From Prunus persica (lineage: Eukaryota > Streptophyta > Magnoliopsida > Rosales > Rosaceae): a stretch of 64,000 bases of DNA. Position numbers and translations under genes: made by a program. Below are positions 10,925 to 21,347 of this stretch, piece after piece. Below the pieces are notes generated by a model. It was given only the letters and a program-made list of their open reading frames with translations. It did no database searches and had not been told where the DNA came from. Each line of letters opens with the position of its first letter. Within the stretch, counting starts at the first letter, position 1. Location: assembly GCF_000346465.2 (NCBI RefSeq), contig NC_034011.1, forward strand, positions 20,191,928-20,255,927, written 5' to 3'.

Positions 10925-11621
10925 TGTTTGTGCAAATAATCTCACGGGAGAATATTCGCCCAAGATTCCTTCGTCTTCTCCGCCTCTCTTTCTCCCTGCA
11001 AAACAGATCGGAGTAAAAGACCACACCCGGGGGGTGTTGGCCAAAGGCCCTCCGATGCCTAAGTCAGTTCAATCGATCTTTAGAGAAACGATAGCTAAAA
11101 TAGGGTACGGGATGTGTTTATAATATAAATCGGGCGGCCGGAGCCTTATGTAAAAGAGAGAAAGAGAGGAGGTGGCTAGGGTTTGAGAGGAATTTTCTGC
11201 AGAGATTTTTAGTAGTAATTCTGACGTACCTTAACCCTTGTGTATGGCTATGCTTTTATAGTAGTCTCGGAGGCTAGGGTTTCTGAGGAATAATTCCGTA
11301 GATGGAAGGGAATTATTCCTCCCCTTTTTGGGATTGATTTGATTAATTAGGGATTTGATTTATTATGGTAAATCAAATTCCTAATTGTGGTAGGTATCAA
11401 ATCAAATCCCGATTCAATTAGGTAACTTCTCATTTAATTGGGGATCGTGGTAATTAACCAAATCAAATCTCAACCTAATTAGGTAACGTTCAATTTAATT
11501 GGATAATTCCCAATTAAATTGAGTAACTCCTAATTAGGTTGATTGACTCCCAATTTGGTCAAATAATCCCCAAACGGTAGGAATTATTTGACCTAGGGTT
11601 TGATTTAATTAGGTTCCCACA
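10925..11621 (-). repeat. Gypsy A 5' LTR (697 bp)
   Basis: Same length as the LTR at 3258-3954, with about three substitutions (for example near 11355 and 11410). It is followed directly by the target duplication CCTAT and the continuation of the UGT exon. I could not match the adjacent primer site (minus strand TTGGTGCTTTCATTGAGAG) to a tRNA. Confidence 0.93.
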
Positions 11622-11715
11622 CCTATCACACTGTTTTAAACTGTTGCTGCAAGCAGCTTCATGGGCTTTAAACAGTATCGCGCTTTGATGGAAAAAGGAC
11701 TTGCCCCACTCAAAG
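11622..11715 (+). pseudogene. UGT copy 1, exon 1, 3' part
   Basis: Starts at the right-hand copy of the CCTAT target duplication and completes exon 1 (SFMGFKQYRALMEKGLAPLK), ending at the same AAAG/GTGAA splice donor as the other copies. A TAA replaces the tyrosine codon of the LFYT motif, so there is a nonsense mutation as well as the insertion. Confidence 0.85.
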
Positions 11716-11900
11716 GTGAATGAAACATCTATATAAATAATTCAGAGATTTTATGCAAATAAGATGCCAGCTGACTGTTTTTATGCAAGAATAAAACCTA
11801 ATCAATAGATCATAGTTTGCTAGACAGTTTGACACGTGATTTTGTTGTTAAAGTTGCAAATGAAATGTTTCATTGATTCATTAATTCGCTGTCAAAGTAG

Positions 11901-12775
11901 ATGAAAGCTGTTTGAAAATGGGTATTTGGACAAGGTCATAGATTGGATTCCAGGGATGAAAGATATTCGTCTAAGGGATCTTCCAACCTTCATCCAAACT
12001 ACAAATCATGATGACGTGATGTTCAACTTCTGCACGGAAGCAACAGATAAAGTTGATAAAGCTTCAGCAGTTGTATTTCTCATTTATGCCGGTTCCACCT
12101 CTTTATACCATTGGTCCTATCCAATTACTTCTCAATCAGATACCAGAAGATTCTTTGAGCCCTATCGGATACAGTTTATGGAAAGAAGAAACTGAGTGCC
12201 GTCAATGGCTAAATTCCAAGCGCCCAAATTCAGTTGTTTATGTGAATTTTGGCAGTGTAGCGGTCATGACACCGCAACACCTTGTGGAGTTTGGCTGGGG
12301 ACTTGCAAATAGCAAGTTTCAATTCTTTTGGGTAATTAGGCCCGATTTGGTTGTTGGTGAATCTGCATATTTGCCACCTGAGTTTGTGGCGGAAACGAAG
12401 GAAAGAGGTCTAATAGCAAGTTGGTGCCCACAAGAAGAAGTCCTTAACCATCCATCAGTTGGAGGGTTTTTAACACACAGCGGTTGGAATTCAACCATGG
12501 AGAGTCTGACTGCAGGAGAGCCAACGATCTGCTGGCCATTCTTTGCTGACCAGAGAACCAATTGTTATTATACTTGCATGGAGATTGGTAACGATGTCAA
12601 GAGAGATGAAGTGGAGATGCTTGTTAGAGAGTTGATGGAGGGAGAGAAGGGTAAGAAAATGAAAAAGAAGGCTAAGGAGTGGAAGAAACTAGCAGAAAAT
12701 GCAACTGATCCACATGGCTCCTCACCCATTAACTTAGATAATTTAGTCGATCAAGTGCTGTTAAGAAAAAACTAG
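11901..12775 (+). pseudogene. UGT copy 1, exon 2
   Basis: Follows a short intron (11716-11900) ending in AG. It encodes IDWIPGMKDIRLRDLP, the WKEETECRQWLN segment, VVYVNFGSV, and a PSPG box (WCPQEEVLNHP through GWNSTMES to DQ). Damage: a 1-bp loss in the first codons, a deletion of about 45 bp with frameshift near 12085 that removes the FDALE region, and an in-frame 18-bp loss near 12577 that removes NEWGIG. Ends at TAG 12773-12775. Nearest relatives in the window are copies 7, 8 and 9. Confidence 0.88.
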
Positions 12776-13334
12776 ATGTTATCCATATCCATATCTATAT
12801 AAATAAAAATCGCCACATTATTGTTGGTATCTCTAGTATTACTCTATATTGCACCCTAATTCATGTATGTTGTCATGCATAGCCTAAAAACATGTTTTCT
12901 TTTCACTACTAGAAAAGTCACTTATAAAATCGCACATTACATGTGGCCAAAATTCATATTGGCCATAAACAACTCGTGGTCAGAGAGTGTTGACATTTAC
13001 TTTTGGCCACGACAAAGAGTGTTCGTAACTTATAAATAATAGATCCCATCATGTCTTCCTACCCTTGCAAAAATCTACATCCACTAGTTAAAGTTTTAAA
13101 TTTTTTTTATAAAAAAATCCCCGTAATCAATACCAAATGATGAAGATAGCTAGTGCATTTTGTTTTGTTTTGTGAGCCACTGCTTTAAAACCGTGGCCAT
13201 ACCTTTAAAAATATATATAATGTATCATTCGATATAAAGGAATAAAATTCACATTTGAATTCATTATTTCGTTCCACCACCACAGTACAATTTACATTAT
13301 TATACTTATTTAATATTTATATAATTATAATATT
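12776..13334. other. AT-rich spacer
   Basis: 3' flank of UGT copy 1. No coding signal on either strand. I see no repeat apart from short A/T runs. Confidence 0.5.
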
Positions 13335-13519
13335 CAGTCCCGATCTCTTGGACCACAGGAGTCCAAGAGATTGTGGTCACCCACCGTTGGATATTAATCC
13401 AATTGTTGAAAAAAGTTTTTTAAAATGAGTGCACAAGAGTGAGTGAACCGTTGAATTTACATCCAACGGTGAGTGACCACAAATTTCTTGGACTCCTGTG
13501 GTCCAAGAGATCAAGACTG
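13335..13519. mobile_element. 185-bp MITE, CAGTCCCGATCTCTTGG family, copy 1
   Basis: Non-coding element with terminal inverted repeats: CAGTCCCGATCTCTTGGACC at the left and its near-complement at the right, ending CAAGACTG. It is flanked by a perfect 10-bp direct repeat TTATAATATT (13325-13334 and 13520-13529), taken as the target duplication. A duplication of 9-10 bp points to a Mutator-like transposase. An inverted second copy lies at 25966-26148. Inside, a second pair of inverted blocks (CCACCGTTGGAT and ATCCAACGGTGAG) makes it strongly hairpin-forming. Confidence 0.85.
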
Positions 13520-13660
13520 TTATAATATTATATAATCTTATGCTGGGCCAATGTAATACATTAAGATCAGACAATGAGACATCATCATCATACAAAATAT
13601 ATACAGTTGTTCCAAAATATGTCATCACAAAACTTTTATACAAACCTTCTTGTTCTTTCT

Positions 13661-13772
13661 AGCAAGTTGGTGCCCACAAGAGCAAGTCCTTTAACCACCC
13701 TTCAGTTGGAGGATTTTTAACACACAATGGTTGGAATTCCACGATTGAGAGTGTGTCTGCAAGGGTGCCTAT
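13661..13772 (+). pseudogene. UGT copy 2, exon 2 fragment, left part
   Basis: Begins abruptly at the PSPG box (SWCPQEQVL...[20 protein letters not shown]). No exon 1 and no upstream half of exon 2 is present. An extra T after the VL codons shifts the frame, and the conserved HSGWNS reads HNGWNS. It is cut at 13772 by copia B within the VPM codons and resumes at 18170. Confidence 0.88.
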
Positions 13773-14006
13773 TGCTAAAATATGAAAACTATGAGAGAAT
13801 ATTTGTTTGTGGGAATTTTCTGTATATTCTTCTCCTTGTAGGAGGTCATATTTATAATACAACGAAACCTGAATGGGCAAGTAAATAATAAATTCATAAA
13901 TCTATTTGCAGTAGAAAATCAGGAATTAAAGTAAATCAATTACAATTATAATAGGAATTCTTGGTGTGTAAGGAAAGTAAGTCAATATCCACAAGTCACG
14001 CCAACA
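13773..14006 (-). repeat. Copia B 3' LTR (234 bp)
   Basis: TGCTAAAATATG to CGCCAACA on the + strand, matching 17936-18169 with about seven differences. The adjacent CTCCCCCTCACG is the complement of the polypurine tract. Confidence 0.92.
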
Positions 14007-14013
14007 CTCCCCC

Positions 14014-14418
14014 TCACGTTGGTGCATAGATGTCGCAAATGCCCAACTGATCTAGTGAATTGTGGAATGCTTTACTGGAAATCGCCTTTATCAAAATATC
14101 TGCCAATTGATCCTCGGATTTCACAAAAGGAAACTGAAACACTTTAGCCTCAAGCTTTTGTTTGATGAAGTGTCGATCCACCTCAACATCTTTAGTACGA
14201 TCATGCTGAACCGGATTCTGTGCAATGGCTATAGCAGCCTTGTTGTCACAAAAGAGATTCATTGTGGATGTAGGTTTATACCCAAGTTCAGTAAGCAACT
14301 TTCTTAACCAAAGAAGTTCACAAATCCCTTTAGTCATGCTTCTGAACTCTGCTTCTGCACTGGATAAAGCTACTACATTTTGTTTCTTGCTTCTCCATGT
14401 CACCAAATTACCTCCCAC
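14014..14418 (-). pseudogene. Copia B RNase H
   Basis: Ty1/copia RNase H with LVTWRSKKQNVVALSSAEAEF, LFCDNKAAIAIAQNP, DRHFIKQKL and DQLADILIKAIS. It is separated from the reverse transcriptase segment at 14467 by a stop codon in the YSDAN-TGN linker region, so the polyprotein is broken here. Confidence 0.9.
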
Positions 14419-14466
14419 GAATGTGAAGTAACCCGATGTGGATTTTCTATCTGTTACATTACCTGC

Positions 14467-15732
14467 CTAATTTGCATCTGAATAATCATCAATATTTAGA
14501 TGACCATGCTTTGAGAACATAAGTCCTTTTCTAGGTGCAGACTTCAAATATCTAAGTATCCGAAGAATTGCATTCATATGGTCTTCACTTGGAGAGTGCA
14601 TAAATTGACTGACAACGCTCACCGCATGAGCAATGTCTGGTCGAGTATGTGACAAATAGATCAATCTTCCCACTAACCTTTGGTGTCTTTCTTTGTTAGT
14701 TGGAACTTGATCCGGATATTCTCCAAGATGATGATTCTGAACAATAGGAGTGTCCGCAGGTTTACAATCTAGCATTCCTGTGTCTGTCAACAAGTTTAAG
14801 ACATATTTCCTTTGAGAGAGAAATATGCCTTGCTGCGATCGAGCCACCTCAATTCCCAAGAAATACTTGAGTCCACCTAGATCCTTCATCTCAAACTCCG
14901 TAGCCAGATAGTCTTGTAGCTGTGATATTTCTTGTTTATCATTCCCAGTAATAATCATATCATCAACATAGATTATTAATGCTGTTACCTTCCCTTTTCG
15001 ATGTTTCAAGAACAGAGTATGATCTGAGTTGCACTGTTTGAAATCATTGTTCTTCATTGCCATGGTGAACCGTCCAAACCATGCACGTGGTGACTGTTTA
15101 AATCCATACAATGCTTTTCGTAACCCGCAAACTGTTCCAGTCTGAGTAGTATTATATCCAGGAGGAATGTCCATGTACACCTCCTCCGTGAGTTCGCCAT
15201 GTAGAAAAGCATTCTTTACATCAAACTGGTGTAGTGGCCAATCCAAATTAGCTGCAAGGGACAATAAGACTCTGACGGTGTTTAACTTTGCAACTGGAGC
15301 AAAGGTTTCTTCATAGTCTATGCCATAGGTCTGTGTGTACCCTTTTGCCACAAGTCTTGCCTTGTATTGCTCGATAGATCCATCTGCATTGTGTTTTATA
15401 GTAAACACCCATCTACATCCGATAGTCTTTTTTCCTCGGGGTATAGTCTCCAATGTCCAAGTCTGATTTTTCTCAAGGGCTTTCATCTCCTCTTTTATAG
15501 CTTGGACCCATTTAGGATCTTTCAATGCTTCAGAGACCTTGGTTGGAATATGGATAGTAGACAACTGATGCACAAAAGCCTTGAGTGGTTCAGACAGCTT
15601 CTCAGTGGATACATGATTTGCAATTGGATACTTGGATGTCTTGCCAATATGAGGTGAATAACGGTTTGGTGGCTTCCCACGATTTTGCCTGAAAGGTAAT
15701 TGATATCCAATAGTTTTATCATCTAAATGCAC
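14467..15732 (-). pseudogene. Copia B reverse transcriptase
   Basis: A 421-codon open segment containing the full Ty1/copia RT_RVT2 domain: ALKDPKWVQAIKEEMKALE, GCRWVFTIKHNADG, VAKGYTQTYGIDYEETFAPVA, LHQFDVKNAFLHGEL, YGFKQSPRAWF and the catalytic YVDDMIITG, then KDLGGLKYFLGIEVARS. The domain is complete, but the flanking stops isolate it. Confidence 0.92.
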
Positions 15733-15791
15733 AAGTCTAGTAGGAGTAGTTACCTCAAGGATATTCTCAGGAGATTGGTCTGTTGGTACTG

Positions 15792-17141
15792 TTAAGTTAG
15801 AGGGGGGTCTTCATCTTGTTGTTCTGTATTGTCTGTAGGTGTGAGACTTGGATCAGAAATATCTTCGCATGGATCAGGTGGGTCAAGCAATTGATCGCTA
15901 TGAATTGGCGATTGGTCGCTTTTCGACAGAGAGTAATCTCGTGCTCCAGACTTGGAATGATCAATCATTTCTGTACAAAAGAGAATTTCTTTATTTTCCA
16001 AGTTGCTCCAATTCTGCTCTTCATTTCGTATCTCCCCCTTAAGTGTATAATTGGATGATGGGTCATGGAAGAACAGCTCAGATTCCAGAAAGGTCACATC
16101 CAAAGTGACATAGGTTCGTTGGGTAGGAGGGTGATAACAGCGGTAGCCTTTCTGATGAGTGGCATAACCCACAAAAACACAACGAAGCGCACATGGATCA
16201 AGTTTGCTACGTTGATTTTTGTGGAGATGAACGAAAGCCACACATCCAAAGATTCGGGGTGTGAGGACCAAAACAGAAGGCAGAGGTTTGTGTTGTGCAA
16301 GCACCTGTAAGGGAGTTGTAAAGGTCAGTACACCAGAAGGCATGCGGTTGATCAGATGAACTGTGGTGACAATAGCATCATCCCAGTGATGGCGAGGAAC
16401 ATGAGCGCCAATCAGAAGTGCTCGGGCGGTTTCAAGAAGATGTCGATTCTTCCGTTCAGCAACACCATTTTGTTGTGATGTCTGAGGACAAGTCGTCTCA
16501 TGGATAATTCCATGTTGTTGGAAGTAAGTCTAAAAGTTATGATTGACAAATTCTCCACCATTGTCTGAGCGAAGAATCTGGATTTGAGCATTCAACTGAG
16601 TTTTCATCTATTTGTGGAAGGACTGAAAATAGGAAAATACTTCGTTTTTATTCTTCAGCAAATAAAGCCATGTCATTCGTGTACAATCATCGATGAATGT
16701 GACAAACCATTGAACACCAGAAGGAGCAGTGATAGAAGAAGGTCCCCAGACATCAGAGTGAATTAACGTAAATGGAGTAGTACACTTGTTCGTACTCAAC
16801 GGGTAGGGCACACGGTGACTCTTGGCCAAAATACAAGTATCGCATGTGAAGTCAGAGTCCTTGAAACCTGAGAATAAATCTGGTATAAGATGCTTCATAT
16901 AACTAAAAGAAGGATGTCCCAATCGACGGTGCCACAACCAGATTTGCTTTTGTTTGCTATCAAAGGGATGTGTCACGCTGTTAGCCATGCCGGGACTGAA
17001 GTCATCGACATAATATAGCCCCCCTCTCTTAGTACCACGACCAAGAATCTCCTTAGTGTAAATATCCTTAAGCAAACAAAAACTCGGGTAAATGAGTACA
17101 CAACAATTCAATTGTTCAGTAAGCTTACTAACTGACAACAA
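15792..17141 (-). pseudogene. Copia B integrase, multiply interrupted
   Basis: The N-terminal zinc-binding part and start of the core lie at 16608-17141 (WHRRLGHPSFSYMKHL, CDTCILAKSHRVPYP, HSDVWGPSSI, FIDDCTRMTWLYLL). The end of the core and the C-terminal domain lie at 15792-16343 (RIFGCVAFVHLHKNQ, CVFVGYATHQKGYRCYHP). At least one stop in each linking stretch, for example near 16605, breaks the frame. Confidence 0.85.
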
Positions 17142-17171
17142 TTTAGTGGATAAGATGGAACAAGTAAAGTA

Positions 17172-17525
17172 TTAGACAGTGTGAGAGAGGATGAGAGTGC
17201 AACAGTGCCAGTCCCCTGTCATAGGATAAGTAACACCATTGGCATTTGCAATACAGGTTCGTCGAGGTTGTGTAGTATTCAGAAAATCATCAGGATCAAA
17301 CGTCATATGATCAGTTGCACCGGAATCAATTATCCAGCTCCTGGAATCAATCTTATCAGAAGTATGGAATCCATAACTAGTACCATTACTAGTCATATTG
17401 CATTGTCCTCGAGCTATAAGAGTAGCCTACCAATTGGGGTAGCCATGCGATTTAAAATAAGTCTCACAAGTGTGTCTCGGATCACCACAATATGCGCAAT
17501 CTGGTCCAAGTGTCGGGGTTGTTAG
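17172..17525 (-). pseudogene. Copia B zinc knuckle and protease
   Basis: Minus-strand 17400-17525 encodes a knuckle (CAYCGDPRHTCETYFKSHG), followed after a stop by the aspartic protease segment SWIIDSGATDHMT with the catalytic DSG intact. Another break follows near 17160, before the integrase. Confidence 0.8.
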
Positions 17526-17636
17526 TCTAGAAGTCATAACCTGTGCAGCGGAAGATGCATAGGATACAAGTTGAGTAGGAATTGAGATCGGAATCTGAGC
17601 ATGGAGTCGGAGTCGAAATCGGGATCAGGGTCTGAA

Positions 17637-17876
17637 TCAGAGACAAATTCGGGGTTGGGGTCGTCTTCGGAGTGGGGGTCGGGGTCGTCTTCGGAGTCGG
17701 GGTCGGGTTGGGGTCGTCAAAAGAGGATCCTGATTTTGGATCGGGTTCGGAGTCAAAGTTTGCATCTGTAGGAGCGGAGCCATCTGGGCACTCAACTCAA
17801 CGATGGTTGGTGGAGAATGAGAGAAGGAGTCGGTGGTGCTACCTCCATGAGGGTTGAAAAAATCATCAACCCCCAT
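17637..17876 (-). pseudogene. Copia B gag remnant with minisatellite
   Basis: Starts 60 bp from the LTR with MGVDDFFNPHGG and soon runs into Pro/Arg-rich low complexity. The DNA at 17600-17720 is an imperfect GGGGTCGTCTTCGGAGT minisatellite. The usual 250-300-residue copia gag core is absent, so gag was deleted or replaced by the repeat. Confidence 0.65.
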
Positions 17877-17923
17877 AGCAGCGGCGGGGGTTTGAAACTA
17901 GAGTCAGCAATTCCAAGATCGCC

Positions 17924-17935
17924 GCTCTGATACCA
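17924..17935 (-). other. Copia B primer-binding site (tRNA-iMet)
   Basis: Minus strand TGGTATCAGAGC, directly against the LTR edge at 17936. This is the standard initiator-methionine tRNA primer site of plant copia elements. Confidence 0.92.
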
Positions 17936-18169
17936 TGCTAAAATATGAAAACTATGAGAGAATATTTGTTTGTGGTAATTTTCTGTGTATTCTTCTCCTT
18001 CTAGGAGGTCATATTTATAATACAACGAAACATGAATGGGCAAGTAAATAATAAATTCCTAAATCTATTTGCAGTAGGAAATCAAGAATTAAAGTAAATC
18101 AATTACAATTATAATAGGAATTCTTGGTGTGTAAGGAAAGTAAGTCAATATCCACAAGTCACGCCAACA
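17936..18169 (-). repeat. Copia B 5' LTR (234 bp)
   Basis: Partner of 13773-14006. Ends in CGCCAACA and is followed by the CCTAT target duplication and UGT sequence. Confidence 0.92.
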
Positions 18170-18443
18170 CCTATGTTGTGCTGGCCATTTCTTTGCTGAT
18201 CATCAAACAAACTGTCACTATACCTACAAGGAATGGGGCAATGGGATGGAGATCAATAATGATGTCGAGAGAGACGATGTAGAGAAGTTTGTTAGAGAGT
18301 TAATGAAGGGAGAGAAGGGTAAGAAGATGAAGAACAAAGTCGTAGAGTGGAAAACACTGGTAGGGGAAGCCACCGGTCCACACGGTTCTTCGTCCAAAAA
18401 CTTAGACAATTTAGTGAATGAAATGCAATCAAGAAAAAGCTAG
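18170..18443 (+). pseudogene. UGT copy 2, exon 2 fragment, right part
   Basis: Resumes at the codons for PMLCWPF. An extra T in the CCATTTCTTT stretch shifts the frame, after which it reads EWGNGMEINNDVERDDVEKFVREL to the normal C-terminus LDNLVNEMQSRKS and a TAG stop. It carries the last third of exon 2 only. Not functional. Confidence 0.88.
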
Positions 18444-18548
18444 ATGTTCTCTGCATCCACAAACTTAACAAGATCATGCACTGCAAGCCTAGAAGTTCTT
18501 GGTTCAATGAACTGGCAACATGTTTACCATCTTCAGTTTTTGTTCAGC

Positions 18549-18712
18549 TGTGGAGAATATATTTCCTTGTATTAAACAAATTACACAAGGAGGTAGGAAA
18601 TAATATAGACATGAATACAATCTGATTTACAGCAGGAAAGCTAACTGCTATGAGGAGATTGTGAAGTTGACTTCCGTGTGTGCTAGGAAAGGAAAGCTGC
18701 ATTAACTTAACA
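18549..18712 (-). repeat. Copia C 3' LTR (164 bp)
   Basis: TGTGGAGAATATATTTCC to TTAACA. The same sequence flanks the element on the right, where it is split by a solo LTR. One small indel (CTTAA) separates the two ends. Confidence 0.85.
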
Positions 18713-18762
18713 CCCACCTCCTCTCCCTCCCCCTCCTCTCCCCCCCCCCCCCCCCCCCGGGC
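18713..18762 (-). other. Extended polypurine tract with a long G run
   Basis: On the minus strand, a purine-only stretch of about 50 bases next to the 3' LTR that includes a run of about 19 G. It takes the place of the polypurine tract that primes second-strand synthesis. The run length may be imprecise in the assembly. Confidence 0.7.
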
Positions 18763-18769
18763 GGGCGCA

Positions 18770-19039
18770 GTGGAAACTGGGCGTCACAGGATGCACAAAT
18801 TTGGAAGACATATGCTGATGGTGTGGTTTGTGAAGGGCTTTTGTAAACAAGTCCGCAGGTTGGTCGACAGAAGGAACAAAGCAAACTTGATGACTTCCGA
18901 GAGCAACCTTTTCATGGACAAAGTGGTAGTCCAATTCAATGTGACGTGTGCGAGCATAAAAAACTGGGTTGGCAGCCATGTAAGTGGTGGTGAGATTGTC
19001 ACAATAGAGTAGGACCAGGAACTGAATACACACACCCAA
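18770..19039 (-). pseudogene. Copia C RNase H fragment
   Basis: Carries LYCDNLTTTYMAANPVF, HIELDYHFVHEKVA and QPADLFTKALHKPHH, the C-terminal RNase H signature of copia. The active-site aspartate context (CDN) is kept, but the upstream part is broken by stops. Confidence 0.8.
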
Positions 19040-19315
19040 TCATGAAGAAAGGAGCATAGCCAAGTGGTTTCAGCACAAGCATGAGCGAGGGCATGGTATT
19101 TCGATTCTGTGCTAGAGCACGAGACAGTGGGTTGTTTCTTGGAACACCAGGAGATGAGGGTTGCCTCAAAGAGTAATCACATATCTAGTGGTTGACCGAC
19201 GAGAATCATGGCACCCAACCCAATTCGCATCGGAGTAGGTGGAGAGATGAGCTGCGACAGTTTAGGGAGTGAAGGTGAGGCCGAGATCAATAATGCCCTT
19301 GATGTATTGAAGTAT

Positions 19316-20204
19316 TCATTTGGTGGTAACAAGGTGAGAAGTGCGAGGGGCATTTATGAACTGAGCAACTGTGTTGACGACAAACGATATGTCAGGGCGA
19401 GTAAGAGTGAGATACTGTAAACTACCAACAAGCTCGCGACACTCGGTTGGGTAGGAGATGAGAGCACCATCATAGATAAAGAGGAGAACCTTGGCAGCCA
19501 ATGGGTAGATGTGGGTTTGGAGTTGAGAAGATTAGCTTTTTATAAAAGATCATGTGCATATTTAAGTTGATTGAAGTGTAAAGTACCGTCCTTATGAAGA
19601 ACCTGTAAACTCAAAAAATAGCTGGGCGGACCAAGGTCTTTGATGTCAAAATGGCCACCTAAAAAAGGGATGAATTGTTGGAGATGGGTGGAATCACTGC
19701 CAGTTACCATGATGTCATTGCATATAGAAGAAGAAAGATTGTATGGGAGGCCTGTTGAAAAATAAATAATGAAGTGTCAGCTTGGCTCCATGAAAAAACC
19801 AGAAGAGAGAAGGTATTGATGCAATGGAACCAAGCACGAGATGGACGAGTGGGATCAATGAAACCAGGGGGTTGAGCCGTATAGACATCTTCCTAAAGAA
19901 ATACATGGAAAAATGCATTTTTCACATCAAGTTGACGAAGTGACCAACAACGAGAAACTGTAAGACTGACAACAGTGTGAATGATGGCAGGCTTAACAAC
20001 AAGACTGAAGGTTTCATCATAGTCTATGTCCGGACATTGATGAAAACCCATGACAACCAGACAGTCTTTGTAGCGTTCAATGGAGCCATTAGAGTGATGC
20101 TTAATTCGAAAAACCCACTTGCACCCTAGCAAGTTATAAGAAGGAAAGGAAAGAACCAAAGACCATGTATTATTTTTGAGAAGTGCATTGACCTCTTGAG
20201 TCAT
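19316..20204 (-). pseudogene. Copia C reverse transcriptase remains
   Basis: The N-terminal RT part is at 19893-20204 (NTWSLV, GCKWVFRIKHHSNGSIERYK, DIDYDETFS, RQLDVKNAFFH). The C-terminal part is at 19316-19501 ([24 protein letters not shown]). The intervening catalytic region is out of frame. Heavily degraded. Confidence 0.8.
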
Positions 20205-20437
20205 AGCATCACACCACTCAGGATGCTTAGTAGCCTATGAAAAATAAGTAGTTTGGTATGATCAACAACAGTTAATAAGGCACAAGGAATGGGGTATTTA
20301 ATAGTGTCGTCGGTATGAAGCTTGGTCTTTTGAATGCCATCTTGAAGGTGGGTGTGCATACAAGAAGCAGGGCAGGAGTTGGTGGGTACAGAGCTACTAG
20401 AGTTGAGGGGTTCGGGGCTGCTGTTGTAGGAGGCAAG

Positions 20438-21347
20438 GTTTAAAATATCGATGATATCGGAAATATCGGTAGTCCAAAAATATGAAAATTTCGATGGAAA
20501 TATCGGGATATTATCGATATCAATAAAAATTGAATAAAAACCACGAAAATTGTAAGAAAAACTTGGAAATTTTTGTTGAAACTTTGGAGAATGTCAATTT
20601 AGTCAATTATCTATGAGTTTATCACAAAAAATTAGAAGGAAATGCATTGCATGATGGATTTAACTAATTTAAGTTGATTATACAACAAGCGGGCAAACAC
20701 TATGAGTGTAAAAAATATGTAATAATTAATGAAAAAAGATTAAATACACCGTAATCATTCATATATAATGATTTACTATAATATTTTACACTTTATACAT
20801 TGCATGGTAAGATAAATGAATGACTTAGTACCACATAGAGTTCATACGAGGTTCAAATTTTTCACTATCTTCATCATCTCTATGTGTAGAGTAAGTGTAT
20901 TGTGAAGAGTAGTCATCAAATGATAAATCCCCAAAATAATTTTGCATGTAATTGTTAACATACCACCCATATAAATATAAATATTTTAGCATATTATCAC
21001 AAAAACTAAGTGATATGGTGTTTAAGGTGTTGGAGGAGTAAAATGGGAGGGGTTCATATCCCCTTTGTGCTTTTTTCTCCCCTTTTTCCCTTTTTTTTAT
21101 TTTATTTTTTTAATAACTTTTTTTTTCCTTCACATCGATATTTTCGATATTTTAGCGATATTACACCGATATTTTGACAAAATATTGCTGAAATGTGAGC
21201 GAAATTATCGACATCGATATTTTCCGATATTATCGTCGATATTGTCGATATTTATACGATATGTACATGGATATGTTCCAAAATATCCGTGATTCAAAAA
21301 AACCGAAATATCCTCGATATTTCCTCGATATTATCGATATTTCAGAC
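20438..21347. mobile_element. ATATCG-rich inverted-repeat element nested in copia C
   Basis: A block of about 910 bp whose two ends are inverted copies of GTTTAAAATATCGATGATAT, with dozens of GATAT/ATATC(G) words clustered in the outer 100-200 bp at each end and plain AT-rich sequence in the middle. It interrupts copia C between its RT and integrase regions. No coding capacity and no clear target duplication were found, so it is probably a non-autonomous DNA transposon of unknown superfamily. Confidence 0.6.

Larger units (their letters stand above)
3258..11621 (-). mobile_element. Gypsy A: Tat-like Ty3/gypsy retrotransposon inserted in UGT copy 1
   Basis: An 8,364-bp element bounded by two 697-bp LTRs (3258-3954 and 10925-11621) and a perfect 5-bp target duplication CCTAT (3253-3257 and 11622-11626). 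Order on the minus strand is gag, protease, reverse transcriptase, RNase H, a second RNase H domain, and a truncated integrase, then two tandem-repeat arrays and the polypurine tract. I saw three differences between the LTRs (about 0.4 percent), so the insertion is recent. All reading frames are interrupted by stop codons, and the integrase lacks its C-terminal half. It is non-autonomous. Removing it with one CCTAT copy restores the UGT frame at this point. Confidence 0.92.
13773..18169 (-). mobile_element. Copia B: Ty1/copia retrotransposon inserted in UGT copy 2
   Basis: A 4,397-bp element with 234-bp LTRs (13773-14006 and 17936-18169), a perfect 5-bp target duplication CCTAT (13768-13772 and 18170-18174) and an initiator-tRNA-Met primer site (17924-17935). 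Minus-strand order is a short gag remnant, zinc knuckle, protease, integrase, reverse transcriptase, RNase H, the copia order. The LTRs differ at about 7 of 234 sites (3 percent), so it is older than gypsy A or copia D. Pol is broken by several stops, and most of gag is missing. Confidence 0.92.

Noticed and set aside
13661..18443. UGT copy 2 as an expressed gene using LTR signals
   Set aside because: It lacks exon 1 and half of exon 2 and has two frameshifts.
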